A program made the translations under genes and the position numbers. A stretch of DNA of 14,417 bases from Lysobacterales bacterium. GTDB lineage: Bacteria; Pseudomonadota; Gammaproteobacteria; Xanthomonadales; Marinicellaceae. The notes below the pieces were generated by a model. It was not told the DNA's origin and made no database searches. It saw only the letters and a program-made list of their open reading frames with translations. Location of the stretch: assembly GCA_026990095.1 (NCBI GenBank), contig JALSIL010000373.1, positions 1 through 14,417 on the forward strand. Direction: 5' to 3'. Shown here piece after piece: positions 6,737 to 14,142 of the stretch (positions are counted from its first letter, which is position 1; every line of letters starts with the position of its first letter).

Positions 6737-7482
6737 TAGTCTTTGATGGCAATAAATGATGCGAAATTAAAACATTGAAACCACTTGTAAACTTGAGTGA
6801 AACCAACTGATTTCAAACGATTTTGTATCTCTTGAATAGAATCAGGAATCAACACATCTTTTAGTGCTTGCCTTTTGGCTTGAATTTCTTTGTTGGAATA
6901 CCCATTGAGTTTTTTATAAGCATGGTAATGATTAATGAGAAATTTATCGTCCTGTTCTTGACCTTTAAATTTTTCAGATAAAATAAAAATTCCACCTGAA
7001 TTCAAGCCGTTATAAATATTTTCAACCACTTTTAATCGGTGTTCCTTGGGAATAAACTGCAAGGTAAAATTACTCACCACAACACTGGCATTAACAATGT
7101 CAATTTGTGTTATGTCGTTTAATTGCAAATCAATTTTATTATTCAGCTGTTTTTTATTAATTATTTGCTGACAATTTTTGACCATCGGAGCAGATGTATC
7201 TACAGCAATAACCGAGCAATCTATGGATTTTGTCACTTGCGCTGCCGTAATTGCCACCGCACCAAGCGAACAACCCAAGTCATAGATATTGCTCCCTGCT
7301 TTTGCGTATTGCATACAGTACATGGCAATTGACTTTAATATAGCGTCATATCCTGGTACCGACCGCTGAATCATATCCGCAAAAACATCGGTGACTTGTT
7401 GGTCAAAAGCAAAAGATTTAACCGATTCAAACGATTTTTCAAACAAAGTATCTTTGTTGTTTTTTTTATCTTCATATCCCAT
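6736..7482 (-). CDS. cmoA: Carboxy-S-adenosyl-L-methionine synthase CmoA
   Basis: Makes carboxy-SAM from SAM and prephenate, the cofactor consumed by CmoB. The 248 residues equal the usual length (E. coli 247). Typical CmoA signatures are FAFDQQVTDVFADMIQRSVPGY (25-46, quoted by its ends FAFDQQV and SVPGY), motif I IYDLGCSLGA (66-75), SNFTLQFIP (137-145), and HYHAYKKLNGYS (185-196) followed by KRQALKDVLIPDS (203-215). Arg204 corresponds to the arginine that in E. coli reaches into the neighbouring subunit to bind the cofactor carboxylate. It is the first gene of a two-gene operon in the same order as in E. coli, and starts 55 bp from a divergent dehydrogenase gene. The start has only a weak GGATT before it. 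Confidence 0.96.
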   Translation of the reverse strand: MGYEDKKNNKDTLFEKSFESVKSFAFDQQVTDVFADMIQRSVPGYDAILKSIAMYCMQYAKAGSNIYDLGCSLGAVAITAAQVTKSIDCSVIAVDTSAPMVKNCQQIINKKQLNNKIDLQLNDITQIDIVNASVVVSNFTLQFIPKEHRLKVVENIYNGLNSGGIFILSEKFKGQEQDDKFLINHYHAYKKLNGYSNKEIQAKRQALKDVLIPDSIQEIQNRLKSVGFTQVYKWFQCFNFASFIAIKD

Positions 7483-7537
7483 GGAATCCGATTTTATGCA
7501 ATAATAGTAAATTACGATATAAAATTTTACAATTTAC
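7483..7537. promoter_or_regulatory. Divergent promoter region between cmoA and the dehydrogenase
   Basis: Both genes must be transcribed from this 55-bp AT-rich gap or from inside each other. On the minus strand TATTAT (7501-7506) is 18 nt from the cmoA start and TAAAAT (7491-7496) is 8 nt from it. On the + strand TATAAA (7518-7523) is 14 nt from the dehydrogenase ATG, with a poor TATGCA 17 bp further upstream. The predicted leaders are very short and no Shine-Dalgarno is seen on the + side. The exact elements are uncertain. Confidence 0.35.
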
Positions 7538-8332
7538 ATGAAAAGATACGCACTCATTACGGGAGCTTCAGCAGGAATTGGTGAAGAATTTGCTCAGCAA
7601 TTGGCAAAAAAAGGCTGGAATTTACTACTTATTGCTCGCAGAGAAGAAAAACTGACTAAACTATCTGCAAAACTGATGCAAAAATTTGGTGTTGATGTTC
7701 GCACTTTTGCAGCCGACTTAAGTGACGCAAGTATTCCAAAACAGCTCTTTGAATTTTGCCAAGAAAACAAACTAGAGATTGCAATGTTGATTAATAATGC
7801 AGGTTATGGAGTCCCTGGTGATTTTGAAAAAAACAAATGGAAGACACACCGTGACTCTTTGCAAGTCATGCTTAACTCTTTAGTAGAATTATGCTACCTG
7901 TTTTACCCAAATATGTTAAAAAACAAGTACGGTCGCATTATTAATGTTGCATCCTTAGCTGGATTTGCTCCGCCCACAGCTGGACACACCTTATATGGTG
8001 CAACAAAATCATTTGTCATCCGTTTTTCACACAGTTTACATCTAGAGGGTAAGGATAAGGGCATTCATGTCACCGCCTTATGCCCTGGTTTTACCTATAC
8101 TGAATTTCATGATGCCAATGGCACGCGTTCTATGGTCTCAAAACTGCCTAAATTTATGTGGATGTCGTCTCAGGAGGTTGTCAGTCAAGGCATTGATGCT
8201 GTGGAAATGAATCAACCCATTAAAGTCAATGGTAAAATTAATCGAATCATAGCCGCCATAAGCAGTGCCATGCCTGATTGGATTGCTCGTGGTTTATTTG
8301 CATCAAAAGCCAACAAATACAGAAAACGATGA
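7538..8332 (+). CDS. Classical short-chain dehydrogenase/reductase (DltE/COG0300-like), substrate unknown
   Basis: NAD(P)-dependent oxidoreductase of 264 residues with the full classical SDR set: nucleotide-binding GASAGIG at 9-15, Arg34-Arg35 after the second strand (which favours NADP(H)), NNAG at 86-89, Asn113, catalytic Ser139, and the Tyr153-x3-Lys157 pair in YGATK, then PG at 183-184. The C-terminal part (PDWIARGLFASK, 246-257) is typical of the DltE-like group, whose members act on diverse lipid, steroid or small carbonyl substrates; the real substrate cannot be read from sequence. No Shine-Dalgarno precedes the ATG, and the putative -10 is so close that the mRNA leader may be only a few bases. 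Its stop overlaps the next start as ATGA, so it is cotranscribed with the coiled-coil protein. Confidence 0.9.
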   Translation: MKRYALITGASAGIGEEFAQQLAKKGWNLLLIARREEKLTKLSAKLMQKFGVDVRTFAADLSDASIPKQLFEFCQENKLEIAMLINNAGYGVPGDFEKNKWKTHRDSLQVMLNSLVELCYLFYPNMLKNKYGRIINVASLAGFAPPTAGHTLYGATKSFVIRFSHSLHLEGKDKGIHVTALCPGFTYTEFHDANGTRSMVSKLPKFMWMSSQEVVSQGIDAVEMNQPIKVNGKINRIIAAISSAMPDWIARGLFASKANKYRKR

Positions 8333-9183
8333 ATTTTTTAGAAGAACTAGAAAACAATAAAAAGAATAACAAAAAGATTGAGAATAAAACACCTAAAGAA
8401 TTGTGGGAAAGCTGTTTTAAATACTTCAAACACTTTGTTTCCATCTTACAACAAGATAATGATAACTTTGAGATGAATTTTAATTTTGTTTTTTTAAACC
8501 TGTCAAAACCCTGCTTAATCTCAGGTCCCTATGAAATAAACCGTTCCCAAAGCGACAAAGAATTGAAATTTGAGTTTTTATTTTATACTAACTTACAAAA
8601 TTCCATTGCCATCAAAAGAAAAGATTTGCGTTCTGCCGAAGTTTTGCAAACACGCTTATCGAAAGACGGTTTGATTTCTACAATTAAACAGAAATCAAAT
8701 GATGAATATTCTGTTAAATTAAATGATAAATTCTCTTCTCACTTTGCCTTAATTCTTGAAGATAACAAACAATTTAAAATCACCTATAAAAATGTATGTA
8801 CATCAACAAAACGTACTATTTTATTGGAAGAATCTGAAATCAATGAAGCCTCGATGGATCAAATTGCTAAATATTTATTGGGTCAAAACGAAGATTTATA
8901 TAAAGAAACCATAAGCGAAGATGAAATCACAAAAATCCGCCAACAATTAAAAATCAATGCCGAGTTAAAGGCCAAAAGAGAAGCCGAATTGCAGGCAAAA
9001 CTTAAGGAAGAACAACGATTAGAGGAGGAGCGAATAGCCAATACCCTTAAAGAAAAATCAAAAAGATACTTTGCTGAGAAGAGTGAAAAAATCAAGCAAG
9101 AATCCGCTAATTTTATAAAATCTAAGGCAGACAAGTTAAAAAATAAAATGCTTGAAAAAATTAACCAACTAACGAAAAAATAA
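8329..9183 (+). CDS. Unrecognised 284-residue protein with C-terminal coiled coil
   Basis: I do not recognise a family. The start chosen is the ATG at 8329, which overlaps the dehydrogenase stop as ATGA; an in-frame ATG at 8278 would bury 17 extra residues in the dehydrogenase and give an unlikely N-terminus. Residues 1-25 are very polar (runs of Asn, Lys and Glu). Residues about 25-190 look like a compact mixed alpha/beta domain with aromatic and hydrophobic strands such as NFEMNFNFVFLNL and LKFEFLFYTNL. From about 193 to 284 the sequence is a highly charged continuous helix (ELKAKREAELQAKLKEEQRL and similar), a likely coiled coil. There is no signal peptide or membrane segment, so it is probably cytoplasmic. 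It is translationally coupled to the dehydrogenase, which suggests a shared condition or complex. The stop lies 18 bp from the convergent galU stop, with no terminator visible. Confidence 0.82.
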   Translation: MNFLEELENNKKNNKKIENKTPKELWESCFKYFKHFVSILQQDNDNFEMNFNFVFLNLSKPCLISGPYEINRSQSDKELKFEFLFYTNLQNSIAIKRKDLRSAEVLQTRLSKDGLISTIKQKSNDEYSVKLNDKFSSHFALILEDNKQFKITYKNVCTSTKRTILLEESEINEASMDQIAKYLLGQNEDLYKETISEDEITKIRQQLKINAELKAKREAELQAKLKEEQRLEEERIANTLKEKSKRYFAEKSEKIKQESANFIKSKADKLKNKMLEKINQLTKK

Positions 9184-9201
9184 CACTCAAAATTCTTTAA
9201 C

Positions 9202-10068
9202 TTACAGCTGCTTGATAAAGTTTGAAACCTTATTGCCTATTTGAACATCTTCCAAAGCACAATCTATGGTGGCTTGAACGTAACCTAATTTGTGTCCACA
9301 ATCGTATCGCTTTGCATCAAGCGTAGCGGCATAGAGGTTTTTGGGTTTATGCAGCAATTGAGCCAAAGCATCGGTTAATTGTATCTCTCCGCCTTTATCA
9401 CTTTGAGTGGTTTCAAGTAAGCCAAAAATTTCGGGTGATAACACATAACGCCCTATCACGCCGAGATTACTTGGAGCATCGGCTAATTTTGGCTTTTCAA
9501 CAATCGTTTGAATTTCATTTATTGAACCAACCGATTCTCCTATATCAACAATGCCGTATTGTGAAACACGCTCGTCTTCCACTTGTTCAACCGAGATGAT
9601 GCTGGTATTTTTTTCAATAGCTGCCTTAATTAATTGGCTTGTTGCATTATTCCCATTGGGTTTAATAAAATCATCGGCTAAAATAACTGCAAAATATTCG
9701 TCTCCAACAATTTCTTTAGCCTGCAACACTGCATGACCCAAACCCAGAGGTTCTCCCTGAGGGACAAACACACGAGTGATTTCATTTGGGATTGTATGCA
9801 ATTTATCCAATAAGTGTTGTTTGCCTTCCTTAAAAAATTTTTCACGCAATAATGGTTTTGGATCAAAATGCTCACTAATGGCATGTTTACTGGCACTGGT
9901 AATGAAAATGAGTGTGGTAATTCCAGCTTCTATTGCCTCTTCCACAGCATACTGAATCAAGGGTTTATCAATGATGGGTAACATTTCTTTTGGAATGGAT
10001 TTGGTTGCTGGTAAAAATCGTGTCCCCATGCCGCCGACTGGAAAGACCGCTTTAGTAATTTTTTTCAT
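9202..10068 (-). CDS. galU: UTP-glucose-1-phosphate uridylyltransferase
   Basis: Makes UDP-glucose from UTP and glucose-1-phosphate, the glucosyl donor for LPS core, exopolysaccharide and, by further conversion, UDP-galactose and UDP-glucuronate. The 288-residue protein (family 280-302) has the nucleotide-binding signature GGMGTRFLPATKSIPKEMLP (12-31), GEPLGLGHAV (105-114), metal-site ADD (131-133), EKPK (191-194), GRYVL (206-210), GGEIQLTDA (226-234) and YDCGHKLGY (255-263). This is GalU rather than the dTDP-glucose enzyme RfbA, which lacks the GGEIQLTDA and DCG blocks in this form. Its ATG follows the stop of the upstream dehydratase with no gap (TAAATG) and there is no ribosome binding site of its own, so expression depends on the operon. 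It is the last gene of the unit. Confidence 0.95.
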   Translation of the reverse strand: MKKITKAVFPVGGMGTRFLPATKSIPKEMLPIIDKPLIQYAVEEAIEAGITTLIFITSASKHAISEHFDPKPLLREKFFKEGKQHLLDKLHTIPNEITRVFVPQGEPLGLGHAVLQAKEIVGDEYFAVILADDFIKPNGNNATSQLIKAAIEKNTSIISVEQVEDERVSQYGIVDIGESVGSINEIQTIVEKPKLADAPSNLGVIGRYVLSPEIFGLLETTQSDKGGEIQLTDALAQLLHKPKNLYAATLDAKRYDCGHKLGYVQATIDCALEDVQIGNKVSNFIKQL

Positions 10069-11946
10069 TTATTTAATTAAATTTATTGTTTGTTGTGTTT
10101 TATTGGTGTTAACCAGTTTCAGGTGCGCTTGATGGACAAATTCTGGTACTAATTTCTTAATGCAATTCATTAACTTTTCTTGTTCAAAATTGCTTGCAGA
10201 TTTAATAGCATTATCAAGTAATTGTTCAAAATCATCAATGCGTTTAATTGAAGAAGAAATATGAAAAATCTTTTTATGGCTGGTGTGATTGAGTTTTTCC
10301 ACATCGTAATAAAGTTGCTCATGAAGTTTTTCACCAGGACGTAAGCCTGTAACCGTTACTTTTATGTCTTTACCAGGCACTTTTCCTGACAAACTAATCA
10401 TGCGATTGGCTAAACTCATAATACTAATGGGTCTGCCCATATCAAGAACATGAATATCTCCTTTTGAACCCAAAGTCATGGCTTGCACAATCAACTGGCA
10501 CGCTTCTTTTATTGTCATGAAATAACGCGTCATTTCTTCGTGAGTGACAGTAACAGGTCCACCCTTGGCAATTTGTTCTTTAAATAAGGGCACCACACTG
10601 CCTGCGGACCCTAATACATTGCCAAAACGAACGATAACAAAATCAGTTTTGGATTGCTTGTTTTTAAATTGACAGTAAGTTTCTGCAATACGCTTTGTTG
10701 CTCCCATTATACTATAAGGGTTTACTGCCTTGTCTGTGGAAACAAGTACCATTCTTTCTGTATTAAATTGGTCACAACAATCAACGATATTTTTAGTTCC
10801 TTTAACATTATTGATGAAACCTTCACACGGCATTTGTTCCAATAAAGGCACGTGTTTATAAGCTGCCGCATGAAAAACTATATCTGGCTTTATGCGAGAA
10901 AATACATGGAATAAATGTGCTTTATCCGTCACATTTGCCAATAAGCTTTGAACAATCAAATCACTGTTTTGGTCTTTTATTTCTCTGTCAATTTGATAGA
11001 GATTAAACTCAGAATGATCGACTATACAAAGGCTTTTTAAATCCAACTTGGCGAGTTGTCTTGCCAATTCTGAACCAATAGAGCCACCGCCGCCTGTAAT
11101 GAGAATTGATTTTCCTTGAACTTTTTTAGCCACATTTGACCAATCGATATCCACTTTTTCTCGCCCGAGTAAATCGTCAATGGTAACAGGCAATAATGCA
11201 GAAATTTCAAAACCATTTTCTGTCATTTTATCCAAATTGGGCAGGGTTAAAAGTTTACACTGATTCTCGAGATTTTTATCGACAATAACCTTCATCTGTT
11301 CTGGAGTTATGTTTTCATGCGTTATGACAATGGTTTGAACATGTTTATCTTTACAATATTTATCCAAACGACTAACACGCCCAATAACCTTAACTCCACG
11401 TAAATTGGCTCCTTGCAATTTTTCTTTATCTTCAACAATACCAACAACATCGTATAAGCCCGATGCATTGGCATGACGTATAAACATATCAGCAAGACGC
11501 CCTGCTCCAACAAGTAACACTCTCTGTTTGTTATTGTTGGTTGTTTTTAGGCTTAAGTCTTTTATCGCTCGATAAGCAATGCGAGGAACACCCCAGAGCA
11601 CCATCAAAATCAACGGATACATCAATAAGACCGAACGAGGCACGCCATCAGCACGGTAGATGAGAAATAATAAAAAGCCAATAACAAAAGTTCCGGTCAC
11701 GGCAGATTTCGCTATATTAATTAAATCTGGCATACTGGCAAAACGCCATAAGCCACGATAGAGATTAAAGAAGTAGGCTATGATTCCTTGTAAAAAAACC
11801 ACCAATACAATTTCAACATTGATGTACTCAATGGCAGGTGATTCTGGCCAAATACTGTAACGAATGGCATAACTTATTATCCATGCAGCCCATGTCATAA
11901 ATAAATCGTGTAAAACAACCGTTGTTCTTGGATGGAATATATTCAT
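10069..11946 (-). CDS. Membrane-anchored UDP-GlcNAc 4,6-dehydratase, WbpM/CapD family
   Basis: Makes UDP-4-keto-6-deoxy-sugar from UDP-GlcNAc (family knowledge), the branch point for QuiNAc and FucNAc in O-antigens and capsules. The 625 residues carry about four membrane segments (roughly 10-30, 45-64, 83-98, 105-125), then a first Rossmann-like domain with LLVGAGRLAD (144-153), and a second catalytic SDR domain with TGGGGSIGSE (284-293) and HAAAYKHVPLLE (359-370). The active-site stretch is STDKAVNPYSIMGATKR (403-419): where normal SDRs have Tyr, this has Met414, followed by Lys418. This Ser-Met-Lys form is the signature of the long WbpM type and not a lesion. RFGNVLGS (440-447) and LRPGEKLHE (535-543) complete the family pattern. 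It sits between the lipid-carrier transferase and galU, which fits surface-polysaccharide synthesis. I give no symbol because wbpM, capD and wreV are all in use. Confidence 0.92.
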   Translation of the reverse strand: MNIFHPRTTVVLHDLFMTWAAWIISYAIRYSIWPESPAIEYINVEIVLVVFLQGIIAYFFNLYRGLWRFASMPDLINIAKSAVTGTFVIGFLLFLIYRADGVPRSVLLMYPLILMVLWGVPRIAYRAIKDLSLKTTNNNKQRVLLVGAGRLADMFIRHANASGLYDVVGIVEDKEKLQGANLRGVKVIGRVSRLDKYCKDKHVQTIVITHENITPEQMKVIVDKNLENQCKLLTLPNLDKMTENGFEISALLPVTIDDLLGREKVDIDWSNVAKKVQGKSILITGGGGSIGSELARQLAKLDLKSLCIVDHSEFNLYQIDREIKDQNSDLIVQSLLANVTDKAHLFHVFSRIKPDIVFHAAAYKHVPLLEQMPCEGFINNVKGTKNIVDCCDQFNTERMVLVSTDKAVNPYSIMGATKRIAETYCQFKNKQSKTDFVIVRFGNVLGSAGSVVPLFKEQIAKGGPVTVTHEEMTRYFMTIKEACQLIVQAMTLGSKGDIHVLDMGRPISIMSLANRMISLSGKVPGKDIKVTVTGLRPGEKLHEQLYYDVEKLNHTSHKKIFHISSSIKRIDDFEQLLDNAIKSASNFEQEKLMNCIKKLVPEFVHQAHLKLVNTNKTQQTINLIK

Positions 11947-11956
11947 GTACGTAATT

Positions 11957-12964
11957 TTACCTAATAAAACGTTTAAATTTTGTTTTATGGTGGTAATTAA
12001 ACCAATAAATACTTAAAAACAAGGCTTCAATCACAAGAACACTTGCCTGAATGACAGGGTTTGCATGCAAAAACCGCATCCCTAGCGTAATTGCAGCAAT
12101 CACAATTGTGGCTCCGGCATACAAAATTGTAACTTGTGCATGCGATTGCCCTGATGCTATTAATGATTGATACAGGTGCAAGTTATGTGCCTGAGTCATT
12201 GGGTGTTTATATTTAATTCGGGTCAATAACGTTAATGTGGCATCAACAATAAAAACCAAATGAAATGAAATGACTACCCATTGATTAAATATTCCATGAG
12301 CAATGCCATATAAAGCAATCGCAGCAATCAGAAAAGATAACGATAGACTTCCAGAATCCCCCATAAAAACTTTTGCATAAGGAAAATTGAATAATAAAAA
12401 AGCACCTAAACAAGACAGTATAAACAACAAATAGATCAGGTATAGAAAACTGATATTTGAAAACAAGAAGAAAAACACAAAATAAGCCAACAGAGCAATA
12501 ATCGCATGTAACACCGCCATTCCATTAGCACCATCCATAAAGTTAAATAAGTTCATCCACCAAATAATGCCTAAAAAATACACGATTAATAATAACCAGT
12601 TAATTGTTTCTATAGCAAATAAAGAAGTAATTAATAAAGCGGAAGCCATTGCAATCAAAACAAGGCGAAAACGCACAGAAAGGTATTTGAAATCATCATA
12701 AGCTCCAGCCACAATAAGCACCACAAGTGCTAAGGTAAAATAATTCGATGAAAACAGAGAAAATTCAGGACAAAAGATTGCCACTAATACAATCGGCAAC
12801 ATAAACACAATTCCCCCAGAGGTAGGAACCGCAACGCTGTGTTGTTTTCGATCCTCATTCGGTTTATCAAACCACTGGTATTTATGACTCAGTTTAAGGT
12901 AAACCACCATTAAAATTACCGTAAAAACAAAGCCAAAAAGAGGTAAAACTGAAAAAAAATCCAC
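11957..12964 (-). CDS. WecA/WbpL-like undecaprenyl-phosphate glycosyl-1-phosphate transferase (GT4, MraY superfamily)
   Basis: Integral membrane enzyme that loads the first sugar phosphate of a surface polysaccharide onto undecaprenyl phosphate. The 335 residues contain about ten or eleven hydrophobic segments with conserved cytoplasmic loops between: EDRKQHSVAVPTSGG (37-51), YDDFKYLSVRFR (89-100, catalytic Asp90-Asp91), NLFNFMDGANGMA (138-150), FMGDSGSLSLSF (200-211) and a last loop DATLTLLTRI...QAHNLHLYQ (241-266) with the His-x2-His pair. WecA (GlcNAc-1-P) and WbpL (FucNAc/QuiNAc-1-P) share this pattern; the neighbouring dehydratase and the short length favour the WbpL side. MraY is less likely because no cell-wall genes are near. 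Translation starts at GTG (12962-12964), which overlaps the lapB stop as TAGTG. The gap to the next gene is 10 nt. Confidence 0.9.
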   Translation of the reverse strand: MDFFSVLPLFGFVFTVILMVVYLKLSHKYQWFDKPNEDRKQHSVAVPTSGGIVFMLPIVLVAIFCPEFSLFSSNYFTLALVVLIVAGAYDDFKYLSVRFRLVLIAMASALLITSLFAIETINWLLLIVYFLGIIWWMNLFNFMDGANGMAVLHAIIALLAYFVFFFLFSNISFLYLIYLLFILSCLGAFLLFNFPYAKVFMGDSGSLSLSFLIAAIALYGIAHGIFNQWVVISFHLVFIVDATLTLLTRIKYKHPMTQAHNLHLYQSLIASGQSHAQVTILYAGATIVIAAITLGMRFLHANPVIQASVLVIEALFLSIYWFNYHHKTKFKRFIR

Positions 12965-14142
12965 TATTCTGTTTCCAGCCCATAAATTGGTTTAACAGAG
13001 CCCCATGATTTACAACTGGGGCATTGCCAATGCATTTTTTTTGCTCCAAAACCGCATTTACGGCAACGGTGATTGGGCTTTTTTTCCAACAATTTATTCA
13101 CTAACTGTTCAAGCACTTCAAACTTTGTACTCTCTTTATCTTCTTTTTTGGAATTTTCCAAACTCAGCTTTAGCAATAAATCCAGTCCCCGAACAGAAGG
13201 TTTATTGATGAGCTGTTCTTCAACAAATTTTTCAGCAGCTTGGATTCCATCTGTCTTTTTAATCATCTGTGCAAGAACTAACACCGGTGAAATTCCTTGG
13301 TAAGTATTTATAAATTCCAATAAAAACTTTTTAAAATCATCGCATTTATTTATGTTTTGGTAACAATTAGACAAATCTTGCAAATATTCTGATGCATAAA
13401 TGTCATCAAATTCTAAGGCTTGATGGTAGGCAGCTATCGCTTTTTTCCACTTTTTAGCCTGTTTAAATTCACGCGCCTCTATTAATTTCGCCCTGACACA
13501 TTTTGGGTTAACACTTAAGGCTGCATTTAAATAGGATTGTGCTTTTTTGGTATTTTTTGACTGCAAACTCTTTTCAGCCAACTCGCAATTAAAATGAGCA
13601 ATCTCATTGCGCATTTTCCGTCCTGATACCTTTTCGTATCGTGCAGCGGTATTAATCGCTTCAATCCAGTCTTGTTCTTGTTGATAGACTTCACACAAAG
13701 AAAACAAGGCCTCTGGCGTATACGCTTCAATTTCAACCAATTCGGTAAACAAAACCTCAGCTCTATCCAACAACCCTGCGCTCATGTAGTCTTTACCCAT
13801 TGCTAGCAAGGCTTTGGTGCGGTATTTTTCGGGTAAATTCGGTTTTGATATCAAAGATTGATGTAATTTAATGGCTTTGTCCACTTCTCCTTTGCGACGA
13901 TAGAGGTTGCCGAGTGCCAATTGTGGCTCAAAGGTTTCTGACGAAGATTTTGCCAACTCTATAAAGACATCGATGGCTTTATCCGAATCGTCATCAAGTA
14001 AATAGTTCAAGCCTTTAAAATAACTATGATTGAGTCGGTCAAGGCGTTTGATGTTTTCTCTTTGAATGCGGTATTTATTGAAATTAATACCCACCATAAT
14101 GCCAACTAATGCAACCAAGATAAGTGCAAAAAATTCAATCAT
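12964..14142 (-). CDS. lapB: Lipopolysaccharide assembly protein LapB (YciM)
   Basis: Inner-membrane adaptor that in E. coli presents LpxC to the protease FtsH and so limits lipid A synthesis, under control of YejM/PbgA; it also interacts with LPS assembly proteins. The 392 residues (E. coli 389) start with one membrane anchor (about 2-20), followed by NFNKYRIQRENIKRL-type basic cytoplasmic sequence and tandem TPR repeats from about residue 37 to 320. The protein ends in a rubredoxin-like zinc knuckle with Cys360, Cys363, Cys374 and Cys377 (CRKCGFGAKKMHWQCPSCKSW is the region 360-380). All four cysteines are intact, so the protein should be functional. The start overlaps the end of lapA by 8 nt and the end overlaps the next gene by one base, placing it in one mRNA with polysaccharide genes. 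Confidence 0.95.
   Translation of the reverse strand: MIEFFALILVALVGIMVGINFNKYRIQRENIKRLDRLNHSYFKGLNYLLDDDSDKAIDVFIELAKSSSETFEPQLALGNLYRRKGEVDKAIKLHQSLISKPNLPEKYRTKALLAMGKDYMSAGLLDRAEVLFTELVEIEAYTPEALFSLCEVYQQEQDWIEAINTAARYEKVSGRKMRNEIAHFNCELAEKSLQSKNTKKAQSYLNAALSVNPKCVRAKLIEAREFKQAKKWKKAIAAYHQALEFDDIYASEYLQDLSNCYQNINKCDDFKKFLLEFINTYQGISPVLVLAQMIKKTDGIQAAEKFVEEQLINKPSVRGLDLLLKLSLENSKKEDKESTKFEVLEQLVNKLLEKKPNHRCRKCGFGAKKMHWQCPSCKSWGSVKPIYGLETE

Noticed and set aside
8278..8328. Upstream ATG that would lengthen the coiled-coil protein by 17 residues
   Set aside because: It overlaps the dehydrogenase C-terminus by more than 50 bases and yields an odd Cys/Trp-rich start. The ATGA-coupled ATG at 8329 is the normal arrangement.
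9184..9201. Possible shared terminator between the convergent coiled-coil gene and galU
   Set aside because: The 18-bp gap contains no inverted repeat and none was found crossing the two stop codons.
10702..10704. Met414 in place of the SDR catalytic Tyr, at first suspected to be an inactivating change
   Set aside because: The long membrane-bound WbpM branch characteristically has Ser-Met-Lys, so the residue supports the family assignment instead of indicating a broken enzyme.
10654..10845. Plus-strand frame of 63 codons rich in Cys, Tyr and Phe
   Set aside because: It lies opposite the catalytic domain of the dehydratase and has no independent support. The same holds for the other short frames opposite galU, kbl, lapB and the cmo genes.
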